Of a DNA stretch of 64,000 bases, positions 38,375-48,272 are shown piece by piece. The notes below the pieces were generated by a model. The model worked only from the letters and a program-made list of their open reading frames with translations. It was not told where the DNA came from and searched no databases. A program made the position numbers and the translations under genes. Within the stretch, counting starts at the first letter, position 1; every line of letters starts with the position of its first letter. The stretch is from contig JACFMS010000001.1 of NCBI GenBank assembly GCA_019455285.1, positions 172,581 to 236,580 on the forward strand, in the 5' to 3' direction. This DNA comes from Sphingomonadales bacterium (GTDB taxonomy: Bacteria; Pseudomonadota; Alphaproteobacteria; Sphingomonadales; Govanellaceae).

Positions 38375-39460
38375 TCAGTCAACCGCCTCCAACGCGGCGA
38401 GCTGTTCGGCCTGGTCGCTGGCGATGAGCGCGCCGATGAGTTCATCCAGCGCCTCGCCGGCGAGCACTTGTTCAAGCTTATAAAGCGTCAGATTGATGCG
38501 GTGATCGGTGACGCGGCCTTGCGGAAAGTTATAGGTGCGGATGCGGTCGGAGCGGTCGCCGGTGCCGACCTGACCTTTACGCGCCGCGGCGCGCTCCGCT
38601 TCCTGGCGCGAGCGTTCCATTTCATACAATCGCGCCCGCAAGACTTTTAAGGCCTTGTCCTTGTTCTTGTGCTGCGACTTTTCATCCTGTTGCTGCACCA
38701 CCAGGCCGGTGGGCAAGTGGGTGATCCGGACCGCGCTGTCGGTGGTGTTGACCGATTGGCCGCCGGGTCCGCTGGAGCGGAACACGTCGATGCGCAAATC
38801 CTTGTCGTCGATGTGAATATCGACCTCTTCCGCTTCCGGCAGCACGGCGACGGTGGCGGCCGAGGTGTGAATGCGCCCGCCGGCTTCGGTTTCCGGTACC
38901 CGCTGCACGCGATGGCCGCCGGATTCGTATTTTAGCCGCGCGAACACGCCCTTGCCGGATACCGACACAATGGCTTCCTTGATGCCGCCCAAATCGCTCG
39001 GCGACAGGCTCATGGGTTCGAACTTCCAGCCTTGCAGCGCGGCGTAGCGTTCGTACATGCGGTAAAGATTAGTGGCGAACAACGCCGCTTCCTCGCCGCC
39101 GGTGCCGGCGCGGATTTCGAGGATGGCGTTCTTCTCGTCCGCCGCGTCCTTCGGCAGCAGCAGGATTTGCATCTGCCGTTCCAGCTCCGGCAGCTGCGCC
39201 TTCAAGACCGGCAGCTCATCCTCGGCCAGTGCGCGCAATCCCGCATCGGTGGTCTTGTCGGCCAGCATCGCTTCCAGATCGGCGATTTCGCCTTGCAGCT
39301 TTTGCATATTTTTCGCCGCCTCGACGATGGGCGTGAGATCGGCGTATTCCTTGGAGGTTTTGGCGAACGCCTCGCCAGTCATGACGCCGCCCTCGGCCAT
39401 CACGTGTTCCAGATACTGATGACGCTCGACGAGCTGCTTGAGACGTTCAGCGGGAATCAT
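38375..39460 (-). CDS. prfA: peptide chain release factor 1
   Basis: A 361-residue RF1 reading UAA and UAG. The stop-codon recognition tripeptide PxT is P189-E190-T191 ([17 protein letters not shown]) and the peptidyl-hydrolysis motif GGQ is at 233-235. Length equals that of E. coli RF1. It is in a run hisS-prfA-prmC with gaps of 12 and 6 bp. Confidence 0.96.
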   Translation of the reverse strand: MIPAERLKQLVERHQYLEHVMAEGGVMTGEAFAKTSKEYADLTPIVEAAKNMQKLQGEIADLEAMLADKTTDAGLRALAEDELPVLKAQLPELERQMQILLLPKDAADEKNAILEIRAGTGGEEAALFATNLYRMYERYAALQGWKFEPMSLSPSDLGGIKEAIVSVSGKGVFARLKYESGGHRVQRVPETEAGGRIHTSAATVAVLPEAEEVDIHIDDKDLRIDVFRSSGPGGQSVNTTDSAVRITHLPTGLVVQQQDEKSQHKNKDKALKVLRARLYEMERSRQEAERAAARKGQVGTGDRSDRIRTYNFPQGRVTDHRINLTLYKLEQVLAGEALDELIGALIASDQAEQLAALEAVD

Positions 39461-39472
39461 GAGACGCGACCC

Positions 39473-40720
39473 TTAGCGAAAGGCGTCAAGCGCGGCGACG
39501 AGACGATCGCGCGGCACTTCCGTTTGCGTGCCGGCATCCAGATCGCGAATGACGATGACGCCGCGCGCCAACTCGTCCTCGCCGACGATGACGGCGGCGC
39601 GGGCGCGCAGCTTATTGGCGCGCGTCAAGCGCTTGCCCATGTTGCCGCGATAGCTCATGTCAACGATATGGCCGGCGCGGCGCGCGTCGTGGGCGATGAT
39701 GTGCGCCACCTCCTGGGTCGCCGCGCCCACCGGAATGACGGCGATGGGCCGCGGCCCCGGCTCAAGATCGCCGATGAGCATGGATAATCGTTCAATGCCG
39801 CTGGCCCAACCGACGCCGGGGGTGGCTGGGCCGCCCAACTCCTCGATCAAGCCGTCGTAGCGGCCGCCGGCCAGCACCGTGCCTTGCGCGCCCAGGGCCT
39901 CGGTAGTGAACTCAAACGCGGTGTGGGTGTAATAATCAAGCCCACGCACCAGACGGGGATTGACTTTATAGGGAATATGCAGCGCCTCCAGTCCGCGCTT
40001 AACATCGGCGAAGAACGCCAGCGATGCCTCGTTCAAATAATCGGTAAACAGCGGCGCGTTGTTGATGATCGCCCGGTCACCCGCATCCTTGGAATCCAGA
40101 ATGCGCAGCGGATTCTTGTCGAGCCGCGCACGGCTGTCTTCGCTCAAGGTTGAGACATGCGCCGAAAAATATTTGACCAAGGCATCGCGATAGCGGGCGC
40201 GGCTTTCGTGATCGCCGAGCGTATTCAGTTCCAGCGTCACTTTGTCGGCAACGCCAAGCTCGCTTAAAAGATCATAGGCCAAGGCCAGCAATTCAACATC
40301 GGCCTGCGCTTCGGCGACGCCGATGATCTCCACGTCAAGCTGATGGAACTGGCGCAAGCGGCCTTTTTGCGGCCGCTCGTGACGAAACATCGGACCCCAG
40401 GCGTAAAAGCGGCACGGCGTTTCCTGTTGCAGGCCGTTTGATAAAAAGGCGCGGGCGATGCCGGCGGTGTATTCGGGACGTAGTGTAATACTATCGCCGG
40501 AGCGGTCGGTGAAGGTGTACATTTCCTTGGTCACCACGTCGGTGGCTTCGCCAAGCGAGCGGCTGAACACCTCGGTGAATTCGAAAATCGGCGTGGCGAT
40601 TTCGCCGAAGGCGTAGCGTTCGGCGACGGCGCGAAAGGTTTCCACCACACGGCGGAATTTTCGCGCTTCCTCGGGCAGGATGTCATGGGTGCCGCGAACC
40701 GATTGCAACCGCGCCGCCAA
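39473..40720 (-). CDS. hisS: histidyl-tRNA synthetase
   Basis: A class II synthetase of 415 residues from a TTG start at 40720. Motifs: SVRGTHDILPEE at the start, RPEYTAGIARAF, MFRHERPQKGRLRQFHQLDVE (in parts) and LVRGLDYYTHTAFEF, followed by the anticodon-binding domain. The ATG at 40756 in the same frame lies inside a palindromic repeat. The TTG has GGAG eight bases upstream and gives the usual N-terminus, so it is preferred. Confidence 0.93.
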   Translation of the reverse strand: MAARLQSVRGTHDILPEEARKFRRVVETFRAVAERYAFGEIATPIFEFTEVFSRSLGEATDVVTKEMYTFTDRSGDSITLRPEYTAGIARAFLSNGLQQETPCRFYAWGPMFRHERPQKGRLRQFHQLDVEIIGVAEAQADVELLALAYDLLSELGVADKVTLELNTLGDHESRARYRDALVKYFSAHVSTLSEDSRARLDKNPLRILDSKDAGDRAIINNAPLFTDYLNEASLAFFADVKRGLEALHIPYKVNPRLVRGLDYYTHTAFEFTTEALGAQGTVLAGGRYDGLIEELGGPATPGVGWASGIERLSMLIGDLEPGPRPIAVIPVGAATQEVAHIIAHDARRAGHIVDMSYRGNMGKRLTRANKLRARAAVIVGEDELARGVIVIRDLDAGTQTEVPRDRLVAALDAFR

Positions 40721-40751
40721 GAAAAATTCTCCACTAACTTCAGGGCATGCC

Positions 40752-40821
40752 GTCATTCCCGCGCAAGCGGGAATTCACATGCCGTAATTAGAAACTGGAT
40801 CCCCGCTTGCGTGGGGATGAC
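40752..40821. repeat. palindromic intergenic repeat (GTCATTCCCGC type)
   Basis: The left arm GTCATTCCCGCGCAAGCGGG begins at 40752. The right arm GGATCCCCGCTTGCGTGGGG ends with ATGAC at 40821. Each arm is itself a hairpin. It lies in the hisS-ispG gap and its end supplies a misleading in-frame ATG for hisS. Same family as 9448-9518. Confidence 0.8.
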
Positions 40822-40869
40822 ATGAGTAAACGTTATATCTTGTGAAGTCATGCCACAGACAACCATATC

Positions 40870-41991
40870 TTAGGAAGCCTTGGCGAGATTTTGCGCGCTG
40901 GCTTCGATTTCCGCCGCGCGCTTCTCCACCAGCTCGACGATATGGTCGATCAGGCGCGCGTCGTCAATCTTATGATCAGCGATGCCCGAGAGATAAATCA
41001 TGTGATTGCCCTGGCCGCCGCCGGTCAAGCCGATGTCGGTCTCGCGCGCTTCGCCGGGGCCGTTGACGACGCAGCCGATGATCGACAGGCTCAACGGCGT
41101 GGTGATGTGGGCGAGGCGCTTTTCCAGTATTTCCACTGTCTGGATGACGGGATAGGCCTGGCGGGCGCAGGTGGGGCAGGAGACGATGCGCACGCCGCGA
41201 TGGCGGATGTCGAGCGCCTTGAGGATTTCAAATCCCGCCTTGACCTCCTCCACCGGCTCGGCGGACAGCGACACCCGGATGGTGTCGCCGATGCCGGCCC
41301 ACAGAAGCGCGCCGATGCCGATCGCCGATTTCACTGTACCGGTGCGCAAGCCCCCCGCTTCGGTGATGCCGAGATGCAAGGGGTAATCGCAGGCCTCGGC
41401 CAGGCCCTGGTAGGCGGCCACCGCGAGAAAGACGTCGGACGCCTTGACGCTGATCTTGAATTCGAAAAAGTCATTGTCCTCCAAGATCCGCGCATGCTCC
41501 AGCGCGCTTTCCACCAACGCTTCCGGGCACGGTTCGCCGTATTTTTCCAGCAGATGCTTGTCCAACGAGCCGGCATTGACGCCGATCCGCATCGAGCAGC
41601 CATGATCCTTGGCCGCCTGCACCACCTCGCGCACGCGCTCGGGCGAGCCGATGTTGCCGGGGTTGATGCGCAGGCAGGCGGCGCCCGCCTTGGCCGCTTC
41701 GATGGCGCGCTTATAGTGGAAATGGATATCGGCGATGATCGGCGCCTTGGCGGCGCGCACGATCTCGGCCAATGCCGCCGTCGACCCCTCATCGGGGCAG
41801 GAGACGCGGACGACATCCACCCCCGCCTCTTCCAGCCCGCGGATCTGGTCGATGGTGGCGCGGGCGTCGGAGGTCAGCGTGTTGGTCATGGATTGCACGC
41901 TGATCGGGGCGTCGCCGCCCACGGCCAGCGAGCCGACATGGATTTGCCGGGATTTACGGCGAATGATCTGACGATAGGGTCGAATGGTCAT
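40870..41991 (-). CDS. ispG: 4-hydroxy-3-methylbut-2-enyl-diphosphate synthase (flavodoxin)
   Basis: A 373-residue IspG/GcpE, a [4Fe-4S] enzyme of the MEP isoprenoid pathway. The cluster cysteines are visible in [13 protein letters not shown] and [19 protein letters not shown]. The N-terminal TIM barrel includes [10 protein letters not shown] and RINPGNIG. It is preceded by the rodZ-type gene in the same direction, as in many alphaproteobacteria. SufBCDS in this window is a likely source of its cluster. Confidence 0.95.
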   Translation of the reverse strand: MTIRPYRQIIRRKSRQIHVGSLAVGGDAPISVQSMTNTLTSDARATIDQIRGLEEAGVDVVRVSCPDEGSTAALAEIVRAAKAPIIADIHFHYKRAIEAAKAGAACLRINPGNIGSPERVREVVQAAKDHGCSMRIGVNAGSLDKHLLEKYGEPCPEALVESALEHARILEDNDFFEFKISVKASDVFLAVAAYQGLAEACDYPLHLGITEAGGLRTGTVKSAIGIGALLWAGIGDTIRVSLSAEPVEEVKAGFEILKALDIRHRGVRIVSCPTCARQAYPVIQTVEILEKRLAHITTPLSLSIIGCVVNGPGEARETDIGLTGGGQGNHMIYLSGIADHKIDDARLIDHIVELVEKRAAEIEASAQNLAKAS

Positions 41992-42078
41992 AGAGGCCCA
42001 TGCTCTAACGGGCGCGCGCCCGGCGGGGCCATAACATGGGGGAAAGGGCCGGCGATGGCAAGGAGAAAGCGCGGTCGG

Positions 42079-42987
42079 CTATTCGAGGGCGGCAGGCCCA
42101 TTTTGCAGATCGGCGAGGCGGATATCGCGGCGAATGGCGCCCTCGGGGCCAAGCGCGCCCAAGACCTTGCCGTTGACCACCACATCGAGCGCGCCGGCGT
42201 TGCCGGTCATCAATTTAACGCCGGGTCCGCTCGGCGCGTCATAGGCTTCGCCCGCCCGCAACACCTTATCGACGATGGGTTTATGATCAGGCCCCTCGAT
42301 CCGCACCCAGGCGTCATGCCGCGCTTTCAAGACCAACTGCGACGGTTGCTGCCGGGCTGCCGGGGAAGCCGTTGCCGGCAGCTCGACGCTGGCCAGACGC
42401 ACCACGGGGGCCGGCGCAGCTTCAGCGCTGGCCAGGGCCAGCACCGAGCGCGGCTCCTCCGCTTGGGCCAGGGCGGCTGGCTTGGCATCTGAGCTCTGGG
42501 CGGCCGAGACGGCCAACTCGGCGCCGACCTTGGGCACCGCCTCGAAAGCGTCCTCGCCGCGCGAGGAAAAGGCGTACCAGGCGCCATAGACCATCAGGCA
42601 GAGCAGCGAGGCGGCCACCGCCAGCCACCGCCGGGGCATCCGGGAATCTTCCAGGGGCTCGGGGAAAATCAGCGCCGCATCAATGCTTTGCGCCTGCTGC
42701 GAGCGGCGCAGCCGCTCGGCCAGTTCGCGGGAATCAAGGCCTAAATAGTCGGCATAGGTGCGCAAAAAGCCGACGGCGTAGACCAAGCCGGGAAACGCGC
42801 TGTAATCATCGTTTTCCAGCGCTTCCAAGAGGTGCTGACGGATGCGCAGCTCTAGCGCGATGTCGGCGATCGGTTTATCGCCGCGCGCCTGGCGCGCCGC
42901 GCGCAGCTGCGGCCCGATAGGCTCGCAGGGCGGCAATTCTATGGCGGCGGGTTCCAGCGCCGCAGGGGTATTGATCTCAGCCATCAT
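42079..42987 (-). CDS. rodZ: RodZ-like helix-turn-helix membrane protein (DUF4115)
   Basis: A 302-residue protein with a cytoplasmic HTH domain (about 17-90, GPQLRAARQARGDKPIADIALELRIR in parts), a transmembrane helix (RWLAVAASLLCLMVYGAWYAFS, about 120-141) and a C-terminal DUF4115 domain (WVRIEGPDHKPIVDKVLRAGE). This is the RodZ architecture linking MreB to cell shape. The ATG at 42987 has GAGG six bases upstream; another ATG is two codons earlier. MreB is not in the window. Confidence 0.85.
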   Translation of the reverse strand: MMAEINTPAALEPAAIELPPCEPIGPQLRAARQARGDKPIADIALELRIRQHLLEALENDDYSAFPGLVYAVGFLRTYADYLGLDSRELAERLRRSQQAQSIDAALIFPEPLEDSRMPRRWLAVAASLLCLMVYGAWYAFSSRGEDAFEAVPKVGAELAVSAAQSSDAKPAALAQAEEPRSVLALASAEAAPAPVVRLASVELPATASPAARQQPSQLVLKARHDAWVRIEGPDHKPIVDKVLRAGEAYDAPSGPGVKLMTGNAGALDVVVNGKVLGALGPEGAIRRDIRLADLQNGPAALE

Positions 42988-43214
42988 ACTCATCCTCGGT
43001 TACCCGTGGCTGCAGGTTTCCCCTCCTGTTTTTGTGCACGATGATCGACATCGGCAGCATGCCCGAAAAAATCGACGGGCGGCGGCCCAACAAGGGGACG
43101 CAAAAAAGCTCGCCAATACCGATGATTACTCCTTCGGAGTCAACAAGACGTTAAACCGTAGAGTCAATATGAAATTGATTTTCGTGAGGAATTTAAAGGA
43201 ATAGGGGGAAAAAC

Positions 43215-45476
43215 CTAGAGAATCACGCCATGATCACGGGCAAAGTCCGTGAGTCGGCCTCTTAAACTATGGTCGCTCAACTGCAAGATATGGTCGAGAT
43301 AGGCCGTCAGCACCCCGAGTCGCAGGCTGCGCACCATCACCTTGATGGGGCCGATGGAGGCCGGCGACACCGACAGCCGCCGCAACCCTAAGCCAATGAG
43401 CGTCATCGCCTCCAGGGTCTTGCCCCCAAGCTCGCCACAGAGCGTTACGGGCTTACCGTGACGCTCGCATACCGCGACTATATGCTTGATAAATCCCATC
43501 GCTGCGGGGGAGAGAAGGTCATAACGTCCGGCCACCTTGGGGTTGCTGCGGTCGGTGGCGAAGAAGAATTGCATCAAGTCGTTGCTGCCCAGGGATACGA
43601 AATCGACGAGCGGCAATAAGCGGTCCAGCTGCCAGGCCAACGCCGGCACCTCGATCATGCAGCCGACCCGCAGGCTTTGCGGCAGTTCCTTGCCCAGCTC
43701 CCGCCGCCGCGCCACCTCTTTCTCCAGGATCCCCCGCGCCGCCACGAATTCGGCAACCTCGGTAACCATGGGGAACATCAGGTTGAGGGAGCGCCCGGCG
43801 GCGGCCTCCAGGAGCGCCCGCAACTGATAGCGCAACAGCACCGGCCGATCGAGAGCGACGCGGATCGCCCGCCAGCCCATGGCGGGATTTTCCTCCGCGT
43901 CGCGGGCAAGAAACGCCACCGGCTTGTCGCCGCCGATGTCGAGGGTGCGAAACACCACCGGGCGCGTCCCGGCGGCATCGAGAATCTGCTTGTAAAACAC
44001 CGTCTGGGTGTCGAGCTTCGGCATCTGCGCGCTGACCATGAACTGAAATTCGGTGCGAAACAGGCCGATGCCCGCCGCGCCGGTGGCTTCCAGATGCGGC
44101 ATGTCGAGGGTCAGGCCGGCATTGACGGAGAGCTCGATCGTCACCCCATCGACGGTCTCCACCGGGGCGTCTTTGAGCGCCGCGTAGGCCGCCACCCGCG
44201 CCGTACGGGCGGTGATGGTCTGCTGGTAGGACTGGATGATTTCGCTGGCCGGCGAGATGTAGATCCAACCCGCTTCGCCGTCGACGATGATCTGTTCGCC
44301 GCTGGCGATGCGGTCGATGACGTCGCCGGCGTTGCCGACCAAAGGAATGCCCAACGCCCGCGCCACGATGGTCACATGTGCGGTATTGGAGCCTTCCTTC
44401 AAGACCACCGCCTTTAATTTGCTGCGGTCGTATTCCAACAATTCGGCCGGGCCCATGGCGCGCGCCAGGATAACGGCGTCATCGGGCAGGACTTCGCTGG
44501 CAGAGGTGGCGCCCTTGCCCACCAGGTGGCGCACCAAGCGGTTGGAAAGGTCGTCGAAATCAGCCAGCCGCTCGCGCAGGTAAGGGTCCAGGGTGCGCAT
44601 CAGGCGGGAGCGGTTTTCCACCTGCACCCGCTCCACCGCTGCTTCCGCGGTCAAGCCGCCCTCGATGGCGTCAGCGATCCGTCGCCGCCAGCCCTCGTCG
44701 GCGGCCAGCATGCGGTAGACGTCGAAGATTTCCCGGTGTTCGCCCACCGCCATGTCATGGGCCGACGCCATCTCCTCCAACTGGGCGTGCAGCGCGATGA
44801 ATGCCTGGTCGAGCCGGGCGCGCTCCAGCTCCGGATCCTGGGCGATATGGGCCTTGATCTCGACGATGGGTTCATGGAGCACGGCGCGGCCGATGGCGAT
44901 GCCCTCGGCCAACGGCGTGACTTCGAAGCTGGGCGTGGCCGCCCGCTCCAGCGTCGCCGCCGGCGCTTCGCTGGGACTGACGAGCTCGCCCGAGGCGACG
45001 AATTCGGCGATCACCATCGCCACCGTCTGCAGCGCCTCGGCCTCCTCCTCGGTGTAGTGACGGCGGGTGCGGTTTTGCACCACCAGCACGCCGATCACCC
45101 GGCCGGCGCGCAAAATCGGCACGCCCAACAGCGAGTGGAAGATTTCCTCGCCGGTCTCCGGCTTATAGACGAAGCTGGGGTGAGCCTGCGCGTCGGAAAG
45201 GTTGAGCGGCAGGCCGCTGGCGGCGATCTCGCCCACCAATCCCTCGCGAAAGCGCAGCCGGGTTTGATGCACGGCCTCTTTTTTCAAGCCTTCGGTGGCG
45301 AAGAGCTCCAACACCTCGCCGCCGCGGGCGATATAAATCGAGCACACTTCCGCCACCATGTTGGCGGCAATCAGGCGCGTGACTTCATCCAGGCGCTTTT
45401 CCGCCGGCGCGGCGCTGGCCATGGTTTCGCGCAGGCGGCGAAGAAGAATGCGCGGACCGCCGGTCGTCACGTTCAC
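43215..45476 (-). CDS. ptsP: phosphoenolpyruvate-protein phosphotransferase (EI-Ntr)
   Basis: A 753-residue PtsP with an N-terminal GAF sensor domain (about 15-170), then the EI N-domain with phosphorylated His367 in SNTAHVTIVAR and the PEP-binding C-domain with GIGLFRTEFQFM and the SLGSNDLMQFFFATDR block. It starts the nitrogen-related phosphorelay to NPr and EIIA-Ntr. The start is a GTG, 51 bp from a MITE. GAF-linked enzyme I usually senses glutamine and 2-oxoglutarate (family knowledge). Confidence 0.93.
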   Translation of the reverse strand: MNVTTGGPRILLRRLRETMASAAPAEKRLDEVTRLIAANMVAEVCSIYIARGGEVLELFATEGLKKEAVHQTRLRFREGLVGEIAASGLPLNLSDAQAHPSFVYKPETGEEIFHSLLGVPILRAGRVIGVLVVQNRTRRHYTEEEAEALQTVAMVIAEFVASGELVSPSEAPAATLERAATPSFEVTPLAEGIAIGRAVLHEPIVEIKAHIAQDPELERARLDQAFIALHAQLEEMASAHDMAVGEHREIFDVYRMLAADEGWRRRIADAIEGGLTAEAAVERVQVENRSRLMRTLDPYLRERLADFDDLSNRLVRHLVGKGATSASEVLPDDAVILARAMGPAELLEYDRSKLKAVVLKEGSNTAHVTIVARALGIPLVGNAGDVIDRIASGEQIIVDGEAGWIYISPASEIIQSYQQTITARTARVAAYAALKDAPVETVDGVTIELSVNAGLTLDMPHLEATGAAGIGLFRTEFQFMVSAQMPKLDTQTVFYKQILDAAGTRPVVFRTLDIGGDKPVAFLARDAEENPAMGWRAIRVALDRPVLLRYQLRALLEAAAGRSLNLMFPMVTEVAEFVAARGILEKEVARRRELGKELPQSLRVGCMIEVPALAWQLDRLLPLVDFVSLGSNDLMQFFFATDRSNPKVAGRYDLLSPAAMGFIKHIVAVCERHGKPVTLCGELGGKTLEAMTLIGLGLRRLSVSPASIGPIKVMVRSLRLGVLTAYLDHILQLSDHSLRGRLTDFARDHGVIL

Positions 45477-45527
45477 TGGCTCGGTCTCCGTCGACGATTT
45501 TAGCGTTATGGTAGCCGTCGATTGCTA

Positions 45528-45795
45528 GGGCCTGTTGACATTCATCGCGTGGCCGTGACGCTGGCGGATTTGGTCAGTCCAGCAGGAGCCGGGTGAAGCG
45601 CGATGTGGGGCATCGGGCAAGCCCGGCGACGTCCTGGATGGCCAAATCCGCCGCGCCCCTTTTGGGGTGGGGCGAAAATGGCCATCTGGTGCGTCGAAAA
45701 GCTCGGCCGTATTGCCGATACGCCCTTCGCTTTTCTTCTTCCATATGGCCATTTTAGCTCCCATCGCGGCTCATGTGATGAATGTCAACAGGCCC
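45528..45795. mobile_element. 268-bp MITE with 19-bp perfect terminal inverted repeats
   Basis: The left end GGGCCTGTTGACATTCATC (45528-45546) is repeated exactly inverted at the right end (45777-45795). TA flanks both sides (45526-45527 and 45796-45797), consistent with a TA target duplication as in IS630/Tc1-like or some IS5-family elements. An inner inverted pair around AAAATGGCCAT (near 45675) and ATGGCCATTTT (near 45745) is also present. No transposase is encoded; the 79-aa open frame inside looks incidental. It fills most of the 317-bp gap between ptsP and the nitronate monooxygenase gene. Confidence 0.85.
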
Positions 45796-46850
45796 TATCG
45801 TTCAAGGTAAGCCACGGCCTGCTCGACGAGTTCGGCGATAATGTCCGCGGTCGGCTGAATTTTCGTCACCATGCCGACGCTTTGCCCAGCCATCAGCGAG
45901 CCTTCTTCTATATTGCCGTCAACCACCGCCCGCCGCAATGCGCCGGCCCAGAAATGTTCGATTTTAAGTTGGGCTTCTTCCTTGCTCAGTTCGCCCGTCT
46001 CGAATTGGGCGATCACCTCGCGCTGCACCGCCATGAACTTGTCGCTGGCGGCGTTGCGCAGCGCCCGCACCGGAATCACCGGAAAGCGCGGATCGACCTG
46101 CACCGACGGCACCGCCTCGCGGGCGGCGGCGCGGATGAAGGCCTGCTTGAAGTTGGGATGGGCGATGGATTCGCTGGCGCAAACAAAGCGGGTGCCGAGT
46201 TGCACGCCGGCGGCGCCCATCTCCAGGAAGGCGGCGATGGCCTCGCCGCGAGCCAGCCCGCCAGCGACGAAAATCGGCACCTCGCGTACATGGGGCAGAA
46301 TTTCCTGGGCCAGCACGTTCAAGGATACCGGACCGATATGGCCGCCGGCTTCCGAACCTTCGATGACCAGGGCGTCAACGCCCGAGCGCACCAGCTTCTT
46401 GGCGATCACCAAGGCCGGGGCAAAGCAGATGACTTTGGCGCCCGCCGCCTTGATGCGGGCGATGGCGTCGCCCGGCGGCAAGCCGCCGGCGAGCACGATG
46501 TGGCTCACCTTCTTCTCGGCGCAGACAGCGACGAGGTCGAGAAGTTGCGGATGCAGGGTGATCAGATTGACGCCGAACGGCTGGCTGGTGAGCGCTTGCG
46601 TGGCGGCGATCTCGGCGCGCAACAGGTCGGGCGACATGCTGCCGCTGGCCAGCACGCCAAAGCCGCCGGCGTTCGATATGGCGGAGATCAGATGACGCTC
46701 CGACACCCAAGTCATGGCGCCGCCCAGGATGGCGAATTTCACACCCAGGAAATCGCAACCCCGCGCCCATAGTTTTTGCAGCCGGGCGTAGCCGGGCCGC
46801 TCTTCCAGGGGCGTTGGCGTTTCTTGGGTGATGGCGTTCATGTTGGGCAT
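45795..46850 (-). CDS. nitronate monooxygenase family protein
   Basis: A 351-residue FMN enzyme of the 2-nitropropane dioxygenase family that oxidises alkyl nitronates or related acids. Motifs: FAILGGAMTWVSERHLISAISNAGGFGVLASGSM (in parts), VIEGSEAGGHIGP and VAGGLARGEAIAAFLEMGAAGVQLGTRF (in parts). The ATG at 46850 has AGGA five bases upstream; a TTG lies one codon before. The TAG stop is formed by the last base of the adjacent MITE plus the TA target site, so the C-terminus may have been altered by the insertion. Confidence 0.88.
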   Translation of the reverse strand: MPNMNAITQETPTPLEERPGYARLQKLWARGCDFLGVKFAILGGAMTWVSERHLISAISNAGGFGVLASGSMSPDLLRAEIAATQALTSQPFGVNLITLHPQLLDLVAVCAEKKVSHIVLAGGLPPGDAIARIKAAGAKVICFAPALVIAKKLVRSGVDALVIEGSEAGGHIGPVSLNVLAQEILPHVREVPIFVAGGLARGEAIAAFLEMGAAGVQLGTRFVCASESIAHPNFKQAFIRAAAREAVPSVQVDPRFPVIPVRALRNAASDKFMAVQREVIAQFETGELSKEEAQLKIEHFWAGALRRAVVDGNIEEGSLMAGQSVGMVTKIQPTADIIAELVEQAVAYLER

Positions 46851-46864
46851 CAAGATCCTAGGTA

Positions 46865-48091
46865 TTAAGCGACGCTGGCATCAAGACCATAAGCGCTGTG
46901 CAGCGCGCGCACCGCCAGTTCGGTGTACTCAGCGCCAATCAGCACGCTGATCTTAATCTCCGAGGTGGAAATCACCTGAATGTTGATCCCCTTATCCGCC
47001 AGCGCCTTGAACATGGTGGCGGCGACGCCGGCGTGGCTGCGCATGCCGACGCCGATCACCGATACCTTGACCACGTTCTTGTCGGCATTCAAGCGGTCGA
47101 ACGGAAAACTCTCCCGCGCCTTCTCGATCACCGCCACGGCGCGCTCCAGATCGCCTTCGGGAACGGTGAAGGTCAAATCGGTGCGCAAGCCGTCGGCCGA
47201 CACGTTCTGCACGATCATGTCGACGTTGATGTTGGCTTCCGCCAACGGCATGAAAATGCCGCTCGCCATGCCGGGCTTGTCGGCAACGCCCATCAGCGTC
47301 ACTTTTGCTTCATTGCGGGCATACGCGATGCCGCTGACCACTTGCTGTTCCACGATCTCATCCTCATCCACAACCAAGGTGCCGGGCTTGTCCTCGAAAC
47401 TGGAAAGGACCTGCACGCGCACCCGATGGTTCATCGCCATTTCCACCGAGCGGGTCTGGAGCACCTTGGCGCCCAACGACGCCATCTCCAGCATTTCTTC
47501 ATAGGTGATCTTATCGAGCTTGCGCGCCTGCGGCACGATCCGCGGATCGGTGGTATAGACGCCGTCGACGTCGGTATAGATGTCGCAGCGGTCCGCCTGC
47601 AAGGCCGCCGCCACCGCCACCGCCGAGGTATCCGAGCCGCCGCGGCCCAAGGTGGTGATGCGGTTGTCGGGACCCAAGCCCTGGAAACCGGCGATCACCG
47701 GCACCTGGCCGATCTTGAAGCGTTTTTCCAGCTCTTCGGTATCGATGCGCTCGATCCGGGCGCTGCCGTGGGCGCCATTGGTATGAATGGGGATCTGCCA
47801 ACCGAGCCAGGAACGCGCCTGGATGCCCATGTCCTGTAAAGTGATGGCAAGGAGGCCGACCGTGATCTGCTCGCCGGCGGCGACCACGGTGTCATACTCC
47901 CGGGCGTCGTGCATGACGGAGGCGCTGCGGGTATAGGCCACCAGTTGGTCGGTGGTGCCGGCCATGGCCGAGACCACCACCGCCACCTCGTTGCCGGCCT
48001 CGGTTTCGCGTTTGACCCGCTCGGCGACGTTGCGGATGCGCTCGATGTTGGCGACCGACGTGCCGCCGAATTTCATGACGATTCGCGCCAT
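46865..48091 (-). CDS. lysC: aspartate kinase
   Basis: A 408-residue monofunctional aspartokinase, the first step to lysine, threonine and methionine. The family start MARIVMKFGGTSV at 48091 is chosen over the open upstream extension to 48193. The kinase domain includes GRGGSDTSAVAVAAAL and YTDVDGVYTTDPR. Two C-terminal ACT domains (about 270-408) provide feedback regulation, with the second containing KVSVIGVGMRSHAGVAATMF. It lies 15 bp upstream of the nitronate monooxygenase gene. Confidence 0.95.
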   Translation of the reverse strand: MARIVMKFGGTSVANIERIRNVAERVKRETEAGNEVAVVVSAMAGTTDQLVAYTRSASVMHDAREYDTVVAAGEQITVGLLAITLQDMGIQARSWLGWQIPIHTNGAHGSARIERIDTEELEKRFKIGQVPVIAGFQGLGPDNRITTLGRGGSDTSAVAVAAALQADRCDIYTDVDGVYTTDPRIVPQARKLDKITYEEMLEMASLGAKVLQTRSVEMAMNHRVRVQVLSSFEDKPGTLVVDEDEIVEQQVVSGIAYARNEAKVTLMGVADKPGMASGIFMPLAEANINVDMIVQNVSADGLRTDLTFTVPEGDLERAVAVIEKARESFPFDRLNADKNVVKVSVIGVGMRSHAGVAATMFKALADKGINIQVISTSEIKISVLIGAEYTELAVRALHSAYGLDASVA

Positions 48092-48272
48092 ATAAGACTC
48101 TTGCTTGGGCGTCCCTTTGAGGCGGCGGGCCCGATCTTTTAAACCCCGCCGAAAACCGGGCGTATACATAAGGCCAAGGGCGGCATGGCGCAAGCCTGCA
48201 TCAACGGGCGACCGGCAGCCTTGCCGGCGATGGCCGCCCGCGCTAGCCTACGGCTCCTTTTGTGAGGTCTGA

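Noticed and set aside
40891..42492. 533-codon plus-strand open frame
   Set aside because: Antisense to ispG and rodZ; no recognisable domain.
45525..45764. 79-codon minus-strand frame inside the MITE
   Set aside because: Too short and without transposase features. It spans a terminal repeat, so it is treated as part of the element and not as a gene.
45603..46772. 389-codon plus-strand open frame across the MITE and nmo
   Set aside because: Antisense to the nitronate monooxygenase gene and starting inside the MITE; composition typical of a shadow.
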